Shown here: positions 1 to 8,085 of the stretch, piece by piece | Layout of the letters: every line of letters begins with the position of its first letter | Numbering within the stretch: position 1 is the stretch's first letter | Assembly (NCBI GenBank): GCA_964580055.1 | Contig: CAZOJI010000022.1 | Location: 9,645-73,644 of the forward strand | Length of the DNA stretch: 64,000 nucleotides | Reading direction: 5' to 3' | Source of the DNA: JBDGYW01 sp964580055 | GTDB taxonomy: Bacteria > Gemmatimonadota > Gemmatimonadetes > Gemmatimonadales > GWC2-71-9 | The notes under the pieces: generated by a model | The model's database searches: none | Seen by the model: the letters and a program-made list of their open reading frames with translations, nothing else | Told to the model about the DNA's origin: nothing | Made by a program: the position numbers and the translations under genes

Positions 1-1032
1 AGAGGTCTCGTACGACAGCGGATTGTTCCCGGCGATTTCCTCCTCGTGATCGAACACTCTGCCGGCCCGCCAGCCGTCGTCGGACTTGCAGTCGGCCGCG
101 GGATCGCGACCCGCGCCCGCCGGCACCGCACACGGGCCGAACGCCTCAACGGCCTCGTCCAACGTGTTGAACACCCGCAAGCCCATCTTGTTCGACATGT
201 CCGACACGCCGAAGCGCTGTGTCAACTCGAATTGCGGCCGGCCGGTACGGCCACGTTTTGTAGTGATTAGAATCACACCGTTGTTGGCCTTGGACCCATA
301 GATCGCCGCCGCGGAAGCGCCCTTGAGAATCTCGATGTTCTGGATGTCGTTGGGATTGAGATCAGCGATCCGGTTGGGCGAGGCTTCCTCCGCCGGTTGG
401 TTCGTCCGATTGACGAACCGCATTCCCGTTCCCTCCAGTCCGTCGAGATTCCCGTCACTCACCATGATGCCGTCGACCACGTACAGCGGCGTGGAAGCAC
501 CAAGAATCGAGGAGATGCCCCGCAGTCGAATCTGCATGCCGCCGCCCGGCGCACCGCTGTTGGATTGCACGTCGGCGCCCGCGACCCTGGCGTACATGGC
601 CTGCTCGACCGTCTGAGCCGGGACGAGATCGAGCTCCTCGGTGGAGATTGTGGAAATGGCTTGCGCGAGATTCCGTCGCTCTACACCGGTGGCCTGCCCC
701 GTGACTACAACCTCCTCCAACCTCAAGATGTCCTGTGCCAGAGACACGTCCACCTCACGCTGCTGCGCGGGAACAACGATCTCCGAACGCCTATAACCAA
801 TCATGCGGACCAGCAACCGCACCGTTCCTTCTGGAACGCCGATGCTGAAGGTGCCGTCGTCTCTGGAAGTGGTACTGATGTCCGTCCCGACCACCGTCAC
901 CAGCGCGCTCCCAATCGGCTCGCCGGTGTTGGCATCGGTCACCGTACCCGTGACCACCCTCGTCTGCGCTGCTGCGCTGCTCACAGCGAGCAACAGCAAC
1001 ACACATACTGACAGAAGCACATTTCTGCCCAT
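1..1032 (-). CDS. SusC/RagA-type TonB-dependent receptor, N-terminal part
   Basis: This is the first 344 codons of a gene that runs off the left edge. It starts at ATG 1032 after an AAGGAGGAG ribosome-binding site. A signal peptide (about residues 1-23, ending A-A-A-Q) is followed by a carboxypeptidase-regulatory-like beta-sandwich (about 28-100), a TonB-box-like L-E-E-V-V-V-T-G (106-113), and a plug domain with the family hallmarks R-G-I-S-S (171-175), P-L-Y-V-V-D-G-I (182-189), and further on I-E-I-L-K-G-A-S-A-A-A-I-Y-G. The family imports oligomers or chelates across the outer membrane using TonB energy. The C-terminal barrel lies outside the window, so the substrate and any SusD partner cannot be judged. 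The call is sound from the N-terminal architecture. Confidence 0.93.
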   Translation of the reverse strand, partial: MGRNVLLSVCVLLLLAVSSAAAQTRVVTGTVTDANTGEPIGSALVTVVGTDISTTSRDDGTFSIGVPEGTVRLLVRMIGYRRSEIVVPAQQREVDVSLAQDILRLEEVVVTGQATGVERRNLAQAISTISTEELDLVPAQTVEQAMYARVAGADVQSNSGAPGGGMQIRLRGISSILGASTPLYVVDGIMVSDGNLDGLEGTGMRFVNRTNQPAEEASPNRIADLNPNDIQNIEILKGASAAAIYGSKANNGVILITTKRGRTGRPQFELTQRFGVSDMSNKMGLRVFNTLDEAVEAFGPCAVPAGAGRDPAADCKSDDGWRAGRVFDHEEEIAGNNPLSYETS

Positions 1033-1447
1033 GCTACTCCTCCTTCCCGAGATGGGTCGCATCTCGAATTGCGGAATATTGCAACAGTGCGCAACCGCTC
1101 GCCGCTGTCCTCTACCGGCTTCGCGACTGCTACGGAAACTCAATGGGCTACGCCGCGGACTGTTGCATTCGCGTCGAGTCTACAGTGGCCTCTAAAAGCG
1201 ACCCCGGACGTCAAGACGGCTGGCAACAGCTGAGAGCGACATCGTGCTTCGTGTTTGTCAGGCGCACACAACGACTGTTTCCGGGTTCATTGGGCACCTT
1301 TAACGGTATTATACACCTAAACAATGCGCCTGCAACCCACAGCCGCAAATGCGCTGGCGAAGGACACTAATCCGAGGTGCACTCAGCGTGCAAGCCTCAA
1401 TCGCATCGCCCCGCCTCACGTTCTCAACCTCACCTGAGAGAGGCGAT
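1033..1447. other. Intergenic region upstream of the TonB receptor
   Basis: About 415 bases lie between the receptor start (minus strand) and the small plus-strand lipoprotein-like ORF. It must hold the receptor promoter, but I could not pick a convincing -35/-10 pair. No RNA gene, repeat or convincing coding frame was seen; the short frames crossing it have no homology-like features. Confidence 0.5.
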
Positions 1448-1528
1448 ATGTGGCGTTTCATCCCGTATTCTCCGCTAGTGTGCCTGCTCGCACTTGCGTC
1501 CTGCAGCCGGCCGGCACAGCAGCCATAA
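1448..1528 (+). CDS. 26-codon lipoprotein-like ORF (signal peptide plus lipobox, then stop)
   Basis: The ORF starts at ATG 1448 after GAGAGGCGAT and encodes a hydrophobic segment ending in L-A-S-C at residues 16-19, a fair lipobox. It is followed by only seven residues (S-R-P-A-Q-Q-P) and a TAA stop. It looks like the secretion signal of a lipoprotein whose body is missing. It could be a genuine mini-lipoprotein of the entericidin size class or the 5' remnant of a decayed lipoprotein gene, because the DUF5916 gene ends only about 50 bases further on the opposite strand. I recognise no family. Confidence 0.4.
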   Translation: MWRFIPYSPLVCLLALASCSRPAQQP

Positions 1529-1581
1529 AAGCATCTCGCCATCAAGAGTCGCACGGGATCCAGCTACCTGGCTCTCGAGCC

Positions 1582-3939
1582 CTAGATTCGGAACAGGTAG
1601 CTCAGCTTCACGAAGAATCCGTCGCCCAAACGGCCGATTCTACGGAATCTGAACGCCTCCGGCTCCTCCAAGGTGCTGCCGTAGCCGAAGAAGAATACGG
1701 TCCCGGGCGTGGGACGATAGGAAAACAACAGGTCAACCCTGAGGTCGTTGCTGACCTCGCGGCCCGCGCGCACGAACGAGTCGGTTGCCGAATCATAGAA
1801 TAGAATTGGATCGTTCGTCCGCGAGTCGTCTCGCAGCGAGTCTCGAACCTCGGCGTCGTACTGTCCCACGAACCGAACGAAGATCGACCTCGACAGCTGA
1901 TATTCCATCTTGAGGCGCGGGATCCGCCGCATTCCCACCGTGCTCAAGTCGCCGGGGCGGATGTATTGCTGATGGTTGTAGAGCGCATTGACTCTGAGCT
2001 GCTCCGTGGGACGCCAGTTCACATCCACGGTCAGGAAGAACACGTTCGCCGGGGCCCACTCGAAGAAGTTCTCGTCGCGGCCGTAGATGACGCGGAAGTT
2101 GCCGGAGAAGTTCTGGAACCGCGGCGTACGCAGGCTGCCGATGAAATCGAGATTGGAGAGCCGATCCGTGCCCGTGTACGGAACCGTGTCCACCCCTGCG
2201 GCCGTCGTCCGCTCGATGAAATAGTCGCTGTACAGCTGCGGCGGATACTTGAAGGACTCGATGACCACGGTTGCGCCTATTCCCCATCCGCCCCGTAACC
2301 CGAAAGCGCTGTTGAAGTGCAGCTTCGGATCGTCAGGGATCTCGCCGTCCATGAATCTGTCGTAGTCCCACGCGCCACTGAGGCTCACGCTGCCGGTCCA
2401 GCTCTCCACTACAGCGCCCGATCTACCGAAAAGCGTTATCCGAGGCGCGAGGCTGGCGTTGACAACGTCGTGGCGCCGGATGAAACCGCCCTGAGCGCTG
2501 AATTGAGGATGAACGCCGCGGAACGAAGCCGAAAAGCCGAACCTGCGCCCGGAGCCACTTAAAGCGATGTTCCACAGAGGTGCGGTGGTAGTCTCGCCGC
2601 CAGCCCCAGTTAAGCTCGCCGCACCCTGGTACGTGAGAGAGTACAAGCCTCCGAACACCAACCGTCCGTCAAATGAAGGCACGCGATTGTAGTCGTCGCC
2701 ATCCATTTTGTCGGTGTACGCCATACCGAGGTGGGACTGGCCGCCGAGGTCCCTGCGAATGCGGACCCAATTGTGAATGGGGCTGTGGTCGAGAGTCGTA
2801 GAGAGCGAACGGTCATCAACGCCGGACAGCAGCGCCAGGTTGGTGCCGGAAACCTTGCCCGTCAGTTTGATTGCGGTGACCGGGTTTGCAAGCCGGCGCG
2901 TGTAGATCAGGCGCTCGGGCATCTCGAAATGCTCTATGCCCTCGAGGAAGAACGGCCGTTTCTCCGGGAAAAACACCGCGCTCCTGGGGTCGAACTGTAC
3001 CCTCGCAACATCGGCTTCCACCTGGGAGAAGTCCGGGTTTATGGTACCACTCAACGTGAGATTGTTGGTCACACCCCACCGTACGTTCCCACCCAGCTCC
3101 GGCTCGGGGTTATCGTATTGCCATCCGGACCCCGACGGTTCCCCCTCGACGCGCGCCGTGGTCTCCGGATTGAAATCCACTACGACACCTCGCCGCAGAT
3201 CAGTGAGCCCCGTCAAAGCACCGCTTTGCGACAGGAAGGAAGCGTTCGCCAAATACACCGGGCTCCAGGTGTCCTCGAATCCCGAGTGTTGCACCCTGCG
3301 AATCACATTGAAGCCCCAATCCTGCACGCGACCTGTCTGGTACGGCAGGCTCTTGAAGGGAATCCTGATCTCCACCTGGTAGCCCCAGGCGGTCACGCTG
3401 CCCTTGGTGTCGTAGACGAAGTCAGGGCTAAAGTCGATGGAATATGCGCCAGAGCCACCGACCGAGAATCCACTTCCCGCTCGGCGATCCGCGTCTCGCA
3501 AGATGCCGTCGGCCTGCACTCCCAGAGGATTTACTCCGAATACGAAGGCCTGCCTGCTGTCATTGTATGTATCCAGGAGAATCTGGATGTGGTCGTCATC
3601 TTCGATCTTGTCGCGGTCCGCGAGAGTGGCCCGGACGGCCGCGCGCTCGTCGAAGCATCTGACCCCGATGTATAAGGCGGTCGGCGAGTACCAGGCCAGA
3701 ACCACGGTAGAGTCGCGTGAGGGGCGCCCGTCAACCGGGAGATACTGGGAAAACCCGCTCAGGTAGGCCGCATTCTGCCAGATCGATTCGTCGAGCGAAC
3801 CGTCCACCGTGACCGTGGTGTCGACGCGAGGGAGTTGAGCCGTTCGGTCTTGTTCCGCCGCATCTTGGGCTCTCGCGGGGATAACCCACGCATGAACCAA
3901 CACGCCGCAGACAGCGGCATTCCGCAGGACAGACCGCAT
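1582..3939 (-). CDS. DUF5916 protein with CBM9-like N-terminal domain
   Basis: The 785-residue protein starts at ATG 3939 with GGAGTG upstream and has a signal peptide ending A-R-A-Q (about residue 25). A CBM9/DOMON-like domain follows (about 35-240), with the typical V-D-G-S-L-D-E-S-I-W opening and the Y-N-D-S-R-Q-A-F-V-F-G-V-N-P core. The remainder is the DUF5916 region, with F-F-P-E-K-R-P-F-F-L-E-G near residue 330 and many alternating beta strands that suggest an outer-membrane barrel, ending in an aromatic-rich strand (Y-L-F-R-I). Such proteins are common in Gemmatimonadota, Acidobacteriota and Bacteroidota. Their function is not established; a role in surface carbohydrate or metabolite handling is a guess. 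A second family member lies at 50970-53261. Confidence 0.88.
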   Translation of the reverse strand: MRSVLRNAAVCGVLVHAWVIPARAQDAAEQDRTAQLPRVDTTVTVDGSLDESIWQNAAYLSGFSQYLPVDGRPSRDSTVVLAWYSPTALYIGVRCFDERAAVRATLADRDKIEDDDHIQILLDTYNDSRQAFVFGVNPLGVQADGILRDADRRAGSGFSVGGSGAYSIDFSPDFVYDTKGSVTAWGYQVEIRIPFKSLPYQTGRVQDWGFNVIRRVQHSGFEDTWSPVYLANASFLSQSGALTGLTDLRRGVVVDFNPETTARVEGEPSGSGWQYDNPEPELGGNVRWGVTNNLTLSGTINPDFSQVEADVARVQFDPRSAVFFPEKRPFFLEGIEHFEMPERLIYTRRLANPVTAIKLTGKVSGTNLALLSGVDDRSLSTTLDHSPIHNWVRIRRDLGGQSHLGMAYTDKMDGDDYNRVPSFDGRLVFGGLYSLTYQGAASLTGAGGETTTAPLWNIALSGSGRRFGFSASFRGVHPQFSAQGGFIRRHDVVNASLAPRITLFGRSGAVVESWTGSVSLSGAWDYDRFMDGEIPDDPKLHFNSAFGLRGGWGIGATVVIESFKYPPQLYSDYFIERTTAAGVDTVPYTGTDRLSNLDFIGSLRTPRFQNFSGNFRVIYGRDENFFEWAPANVFFLTVDVNWRPTEQLRVNALYNHQQYIRPGDLSTVGMRRIPRLKMEYQLSRSIFVRFVGQYDAEVRDSLRDDSRTNDPILFYDSATDSFVRAGREVSNDLRVDLLFSYRPTPGTVFFFGYGSTLEEPEAFRFRRIGRLGDGFFVKLSYLFRI

Positions 3940-4015
3940 GTACCGTCACTCCAACTGAGGGGGCAACCGTGCCCGTCAACTCTCGACGGCCTTCCTCGAT
4001 TACGAGATTGCCGTG

Positions 4016-4738
4016 TTACGCACCAGCCTCACGGGTAGGGTTCAACACATAGCCCTCGCGCCAATCGCCATCCAGCTCGATTGGCTCGACTCCTGCGAAG
4101 GCGAGTCCAGCCATGTTGCGTCGTTCCAGCGCGACGCCTGCGAGGCCCGAAACCGTGGCCTGCAGTTCCCCGTGGCTCAGTTCACCGCGCACATCCAGCG
4201 GGAAACAATTCTTCAGTGAGTCGAGACCCGCTGATACCTGCGCCCGAGAGGCCTCTTCTTGTTGTGGAAGAGGGCCAATCCCGATTGACCGCCACGCGGA
4301 TTCTGGCGACGACTCGACAGTCATGTGGTTGGGCCAGCCTCCCGTGGTCGCAAGCCGGGGCAGCGACAGTTCGTTCAACTTCTGGAACAGCGCAACGCTG
4401 AAATGGGCGAACTCGAGAAAACTGGCCGGCTTCGTGAATCCGGGCAGCCCCGTTTTGAAGGGAGTTCCCAGATCGTGTTCGCACTTCCGCGATTCCTCCA
4501 AGCCGTTGTCCGGAGCTTTCCAACCTTGAGGGCCGTCCAGGAATACGAATGAAGCCTTCAATTCATCCACGAGCGACGCAAGGAATGACCCGAATTCCTC
4601 GATCTCCGGCGTGCCTTCCAAGCCGACTGAAGCTAGAGAAATCGGCACTACCACAATGCTCGGAGGAGAGGAATGAAGAACAACGAGGCCGATGTCGCTG
4701 TAGCGCTCGTAAGCGAGGTCCACTGAAATCAATGTCAT
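4016..4738 (-). CDS. DUF429 domain protein
   Basis: This 240-residue soluble protein opens with T-L-I-S-V-D-L-A-Y-E-R, compatible with the first acidic strand of an RNase H-like fold. The middle carries F-L-D-G-P-Q-G-W and the R-K-C-E-H-D-L-G-T-P block characteristic of DUF429. Near the C-terminus, E-L-S-H-G-E-L-Q-A-T-V-S-G-L matches the conserved helix of the family. DUF429 is a predicted nuclease-like family of unknown role. It stands alone, 65 bases from the ornithine-cyclodeaminase-like gene on the same strand, so it may be co-transcribed with it. Confidence 0.75.
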   Translation of the reverse strand: MTLISVDLAYERYSDIGLVVLHSSPPSIVVVPISLASVGLEGTPEIEEFGSFLASLVDELKASFVFLDGPQGWKAPDNGLEESRKCEHDLGTPFKTGLPGFTKPASFLEFAHFSVALFQKLNELSLPRLATTGGWPNHMTVESSPESAWRSIGIGPLPQQEEASRAQVSAGLDSLKNCFPLDVRGELSHGELQATVSGLAGVALERRNMAGLAFAGVEPIELDGDWREGYVLNPTREAGA

Positions 4739-4803
4739 CTGATATCACACAAGCCTTTTGTGCCGGTAAACGATTGTGAGTTGCACGCGGGGCAATACTT
4801 CGA

Positions 4804-5781
4804 TCACAAGGAAAGCGGCATTCCTATGCCGGCTGCTTTGGCTCTCTCATAGATTAATATCGCTGTGGCCATATCGTCGAGTGCTAGCCCGAGGTTGATG
4901 CAGATCGTTCGCTCTCGATCGGTTTCGCGCCCCGGCCTCTTCCCCACCGCTATCTCACCGAGATCGGCATAAGGTTCCGGCGTGGCCTGAAAGTATCCCG
5001 TCTTGCGATAGTAGGCCATCTGGCTCGAGTCGTCGGTCGCAAGCTTGTCAGCTTGTCTGAGCGCTTCACCCTTCCAATATGAGTCGAAGTCTACGGGACT
5101 GGCGAAGGAGCCCTCCGACAACCAGTCGGCACCGATCAACGGATCGGGTTTCTTGAGGATGGGACCGCTCGTGACCACGATGTCCGCTCCGACTACAGCG
5201 CTCTTGGGATCGTTCACGCACTCCACATCGACACCTAATGTCTCCGACATCTCGTCGGCGTACCTCACCGCTACTCCGGGACGAATATCGAACGCCTTGA
5301 CATGGTCGATGTCGAAGAGACAACACAATGCTTCGAGGTTGCTCCTGCCCTGCACGCCGCAAGCTACGATACCCACGCTCGAGCTGCCCTCGCGTGCCAA
5401 GTACTTTGCCGCGACCGCGGTCGCAGCCCCGGTACGTCTCGCGGTAATCCATGTTGCATCCATCACTGCTATCGGCACACCGGTATCCGGGTCATTCAGG
5501 ACCAGGAGTCCAGAGATGTAGGGAAGTCCCCTGGCCTGGTTGTCGGGATAGCCCGATACCCACTTCATTCCTGCAGCCCCCAGACTCGGTATGTACGCCG
5601 GCATCGCGTGTATGAATGCGTTCTCACGCGTGTGGATCCCGGGTTTGGGCGGCATCTCGACCCGCCCTTCGCCCTTCTCTTTGAACATCCCGTCCAGCGC
5701 GTCCACAATCTCGGCCATCCTCAGGCCGACGGATTCAACGTCGCTGCGGCTCAAGTACAACAAGGTTTCTGTGTTGTTCAC
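4804..5781 (-). CDS. Ornithine cyclodeaminase / mu-crystallin family protein
   Basis: The 325-residue protein belongs to the OCD/mu-crystallin fold: N-terminal dimerisation region, then A-G-M-K-W-V-S-G-Y-P-D-N containing the conserved catalytic-site Lys, the signature D-A-T-W-I-T-A-R-R-T-G-A-A-T, and a Rossmann motif C-G-V-Q-G-R-S-N-L-E-A-L. Family members deaminate or reduce cyclic imino acids with NAD(P)H (ornithine, alanine, ketimine or N-alkyl amino-acid substrates). The substrate here cannot be told. I prefer the GTG at 5781, preceded by GCGGAGGT; the longer frame from GTG 5832 overlaps the VOC gene and lacks a ribosome-binding site. It follows the VOC gene closely and is probably translated from the same message. 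Confidence 0.85.
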   Translation of the reverse strand: MNNTETLLYLSRSDVESVGLRMAEIVDALDGMFKEKGEGRVEMPPKPGIHTRENAFIHAMPAYIPSLGAAGMKWVSGYPDNQARGLPYISGLLVLNDPDTGVPIAVMDATWITARRTGAATAVAAKYLAREGSSSVGIVACGVQGRSNLEALCCLFDIDHVKAFDIRPGVAVRYADEMSETLGVDVECVNDPKSAVVGADIVVTSGPILKKPDPLIGADWLSEGSFASPVDFDSYWKGEALRQADKLATDDSSQMAYYRKTGYFQATPEPYADLGEIAVGKRPGRETDRERTICINLGLALDDMATAILIYERAKAAGIGMPLSL

Positions 5782-5818
5782 GCAACCTCCGCTGTCCTGA
5801 CCATCGTCTGCAACAACT

Positions 5819-6235
5819 TCATTGTTGGCCACTACCGGTGTTCATCCAGAGGACCTCCCAATGATGACCGTCGGGATCGTAGAAGCTCCACCCGTACATG
5901 AAACCGTGGTCCTGGGGCGCCATGGCATATTCTCCTCCGGCTCCCAGGGCTGCGTTGACGATCTCATCGACCTCCTCGCGACTCTGGCATTGCAGAGCGA
6001 TCATCGCTTCGGTGCACGTAGAAGTGTCGCAGATGTTGCGCTGAGTGAAAGACCTGAACGAGACCTCAGTCAAGAGCATGACGTAAGTCTGCTCGTTGAC
6101 CACGATACACGCGGCATTCTCGTTGGTGAACCGGGTATCGAAATCGAACCCGAGCTCTGAAAAGAAAGCCATGGAACGGTTGAGATCCGCCACCGCCAGA
6201 TTGACGAAGAGACTGCGAGGATGCTCAGTCACCAT
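5819..6235 (-). CDS. VOC (glyoxalase/bleomycin-resistance) family protein
   Basis: A 138-residue single-unit VOC protein. The start at ATG 6235 is supported by AAAAGGAGG seven bases upstream; the longer frame to 6280 has no such site. F-V-N-L-A-V-A-D-L-N-R-S-M-A-F-F-S-E-L-G-F opens the first beta-alpha-beta module. G-F-M-Y-G-W-S-F-Y-D-P-D-G-H-H-W-E-V-L-W closes the second module, with the His and Glu typical of the metal or substrate site. The long insert around the two Cys residues suits the extradiol-dioxygenase-like bacterial subfamily. The substrate is unknown. It lies 5' of the ornithine-cyclodeaminase-like gene and divergent from the M24 peptidase; the 220-base divergent gap should hold both promoters. 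Confidence 0.88.
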   Translation of the reverse strand: MVTEHPRSLFVNLAVADLNRSMAFFSELGFDFDTRFTNENAACIVVNEQTYVMLLTEVSFRSFTQRNICDTSTCTEAMIALQCQSREEVDEIVNAALGAGGEYAMAPQDHGFMYGWSFYDPDGHHWEVLWMNTGSGQQ

Positions 6236-6456
6236 TGGTTGCCTCCTTTTGAGCGCATCGGACTGTTTTGGCGCTAGCACCCCTGAAAAAGAACGAGCGC
6301 AGAGCTACCGCACCTCTCCGAAGCTACATCACTTCAGCTCCTCCGCCAGAGAAGATCCACAAAAACGTCAACCTAGTTCTTTCCCGCCTTTGCTGATAAC
6401 CTTTACACCCGCAGAACGAATCCGCATCCGTCGTCTCAAAAAACAGGAACCGATTC

Positions 6457-7809
6457 ATGTCAAGGAAATCACTTCTCTCGATCGTGGCCTTGATCGCCGT
6501 GGCCGCGCCTCTCTCGCCTCAGTCAACAGCGCCCGTGCGACCGCTGGGCACGCTGCGCGATCAAGCCGCCTTGCAGCAGCAATGGCTGCATTACCGACTC
6601 GATTCGATAATGCCCATGCTGATGCGCGAAGAAGGCGTCGAAATGTGGGTGATATCCATGCGGGAATACAACGAAGACCCGGTCTTCCCCGCGCTGGTAT
6701 CGCCAACCACATTCGCGGCCCGGCGTCGTACCATCTACATCTTCCACGACCGCGGCCCCGGCGCAGGAATCGAGAGGATTGCGCTCGGCGGCTCCTCGCA
6801 GGGAGGCATGTACGAGGCAATGCGCGGTTCCGTTCAGACCGAAGATGGACGCCGCGAGGAGCTGACCGGCAGTAATCAGTGGAACGCCTTCGCCGCACTA
6901 GTGCGCGAACGCGACCCGCAGAACATCACCGTGAACATGTCGACCGTGCACGCCTTTGCCGACGGCCTGACGGCAGCCGAATGGGAGCAGATGCGGGAGG
7001 CGCTCGGACCGGGGCTCGCGAGCAGGGTGGTTAGATCCGAGCTGCTCGCAGTGAACATGCTGTACCTGCGTGTGCCAGGCATGCTGCCTGTCTTCAGGCA
7101 GATGCAGGAACTGGCCTGGGACCTGATATCCACTGCTTTTTCCAACGAGGTCATAATGCCGGGGGTCACCACGACGGATGATGTAGTATGGTGGATGCGG
7201 CAGCGGATCAACGACATGGGATTGCAGACGTGGTTCCACCCGTCTGTAGACGTTCAGCGTTTTGGCGGTGTTGAGTCAGAGGGTCCAACGGTCATACAGC
7301 GTGGAGATGTGCTCCACTGCGACGTCGGCATAACCGCGTTGGGGCTCAACACCGACACGCAGCACCTTGGCTACGTTCTGCGCGAATACGAGACAGACGT
7401 GCCGGAGGGTCTCAAGGCGGCCCTGCGAAACGGTAACCGGCTGCAGGACATTCTCCTGGCCGAGATGCATCCGGGCAGGACCGGGACGGAAGTATTGCTC
7501 GCCGCGCTGGCGAAGATGCGCGAGTCAGGTATCGACGGAACGATCTACACCCATCCGGTCGGCGACAACGGTCACGCCGCGGGCCCTCTCATCGGACGGT
7601 GGGACAACCAGGAAGGTGTGCCCGGACGCGGTGACGTGCCGCTCCGTGGTCAGAGTTGGTACGCTATCGAACTACAGGCCACGACCCCGGTCCCCGAGTG
7701 GGATGGCCAGACGGTGCGGCTGGGTATGGAAGAGGAAGCGGAGCTCACCGCCGGCGGCAGGATGCACTGGATATTGGATCGCCAGGAGGAGTTTCATCTG
7801 GTACGCTAG
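6457..7809 (+). CDS. Secreted M24-family metallopeptidase (Xaa-Pro aminopeptidase-like)
   Basis: This 450-residue protein has an N-terminal signal (about 1-22). The first half is a creatinase-like N-terminal domain; the second half is the pita-bread fold. The metal ligands can be assigned: Asp in H-C-D-V-G, Asp in N-T-D-T-Q, His in G-D-N-G-H-A-A-G, Glu in A-I-E-L-Q and Glu in G-M-E-E-E-A-E-L-T. All five ligands appear present, so it should be active. The family removes N-terminal residues next to proline or hydrolyses related amides; this secreted form probably takes part in peptide scavenging with the tricorn-type protease opposite. ATG 6457 has AGGA eight bases upstream. A strong hairpin lies just after the stop. 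Confidence 0.88.
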   Translation: MSRKSLLSIVALIAVAAPLSPQSTAPVRPLGTLRDQAALQQQWLHYRLDSIMPMLMREEGVEMWVISMREYNEDPVFPALVSPTTFAARRRTIYIFHDRGPGAGIERIALGGSSQGGMYEAMRGSVQTEDGRREELTGSNQWNAFAALVRERDPQNITVNMSTVHAFADGLTAAEWEQMREALGPGLASRVVRSELLAVNMLYLRVPGMLPVFRQMQELAWDLISTAFSNEVIMPGVTTTDDVVWWMRQRINDMGLQTWFHPSVDVQRFGGVESEGPTVIQRGDVLHCDVGITALGLNTDTQHLGYVLREYETDVPEGLKAALRNGNRLQDILLAEMHPGRTGTEVLLAALAKMRESGIDGTIYTHPVGDNGHAAGPLIGRWDNQEGVPGRGDVPLRGQSWYAIELQATTPVPEWDGQTVRLGMEEEAELTAGGRMHWILDRQEEFHLVR

Positions 7810-7820
7810 ACCGCGGCGCA

Positions 7821-7853
7821 ACGGCGGTAGTCGTCGAGAGCGGCTACCGCCGT
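7821..7853 (+). terminator. Strong hairpin 11 bases after the M24 peptidase stop
   Basis: A perfect 10-bp inverted repeat, ACGGCGGTAG and CTACCGCCGT, encloses a 13-base loop. Its position just past the stop fits a transcription terminator, although no T-run follows. Its arm contains the same octamer (CTACCGCC) that is tandemly repeated about 80 bases further on. Confidence 0.55.
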
Positions 7854-7935
7854 ATCGTCCGGTGGAACGCGGGTGCCCCGATAGGGCTGTATCACCCCAC
7901 CTGGCGGTAAGCCGGACGAGCGGTAGGTTACCTAC

Positions 7936-8085
7936 CTACCGCCCTACCGCCCTACCGCCCNNNNNNNNNNNNNNNNNNNNNNNNNNNNNNNNNNNNNNNN
8001 NNNNNNNNNNNNNNNNNNNNNNNNNNNNNNNNNNNNNNNNNNNNNNNNNNNNNNNNNNNNCCTACCGCCCTACCGCCCTACCGCC
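7936..8085. repeat. 8-bp tandem array (CTACCGCC)n interrupted by the assembly gap
   Basis: Three exact units are visible to the left of the gap (7936-7959) and three to the right (8062-8085), so the array has at least six units and an unknown maximum. It lies between two convergent genes. The stop codon of the tricorn-type gene (complement of CTA at 8078-8080) sits inside the last unit. A small palindrome, GGTAGG-TTA-CCTACC (7922-7936), adjoins the array on the left. The assembler probably broke here because of the repeat. Confidence 0.85.
7961..8060. other. Assembly gap (100 N)
   Basis: Exactly 100 N, the conventional scaffold gap of unknown length. Both edges are the same octamer array, so true length is uncertain and the repeat number is not known. 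Confidence 0.98.

Noticed and set aside
1309..1554. Minus-strand open frame overlapping the small lipoprotein-like ORF
   Set aside because: Cys/Arg-rich product without signal, motif or ribosome-binding site.
2731..3675. Plus-strand open frame of 314 codons
   Set aside because: Entirely antisense to the DUF5916 gene, whose signal peptide and domains are clear.
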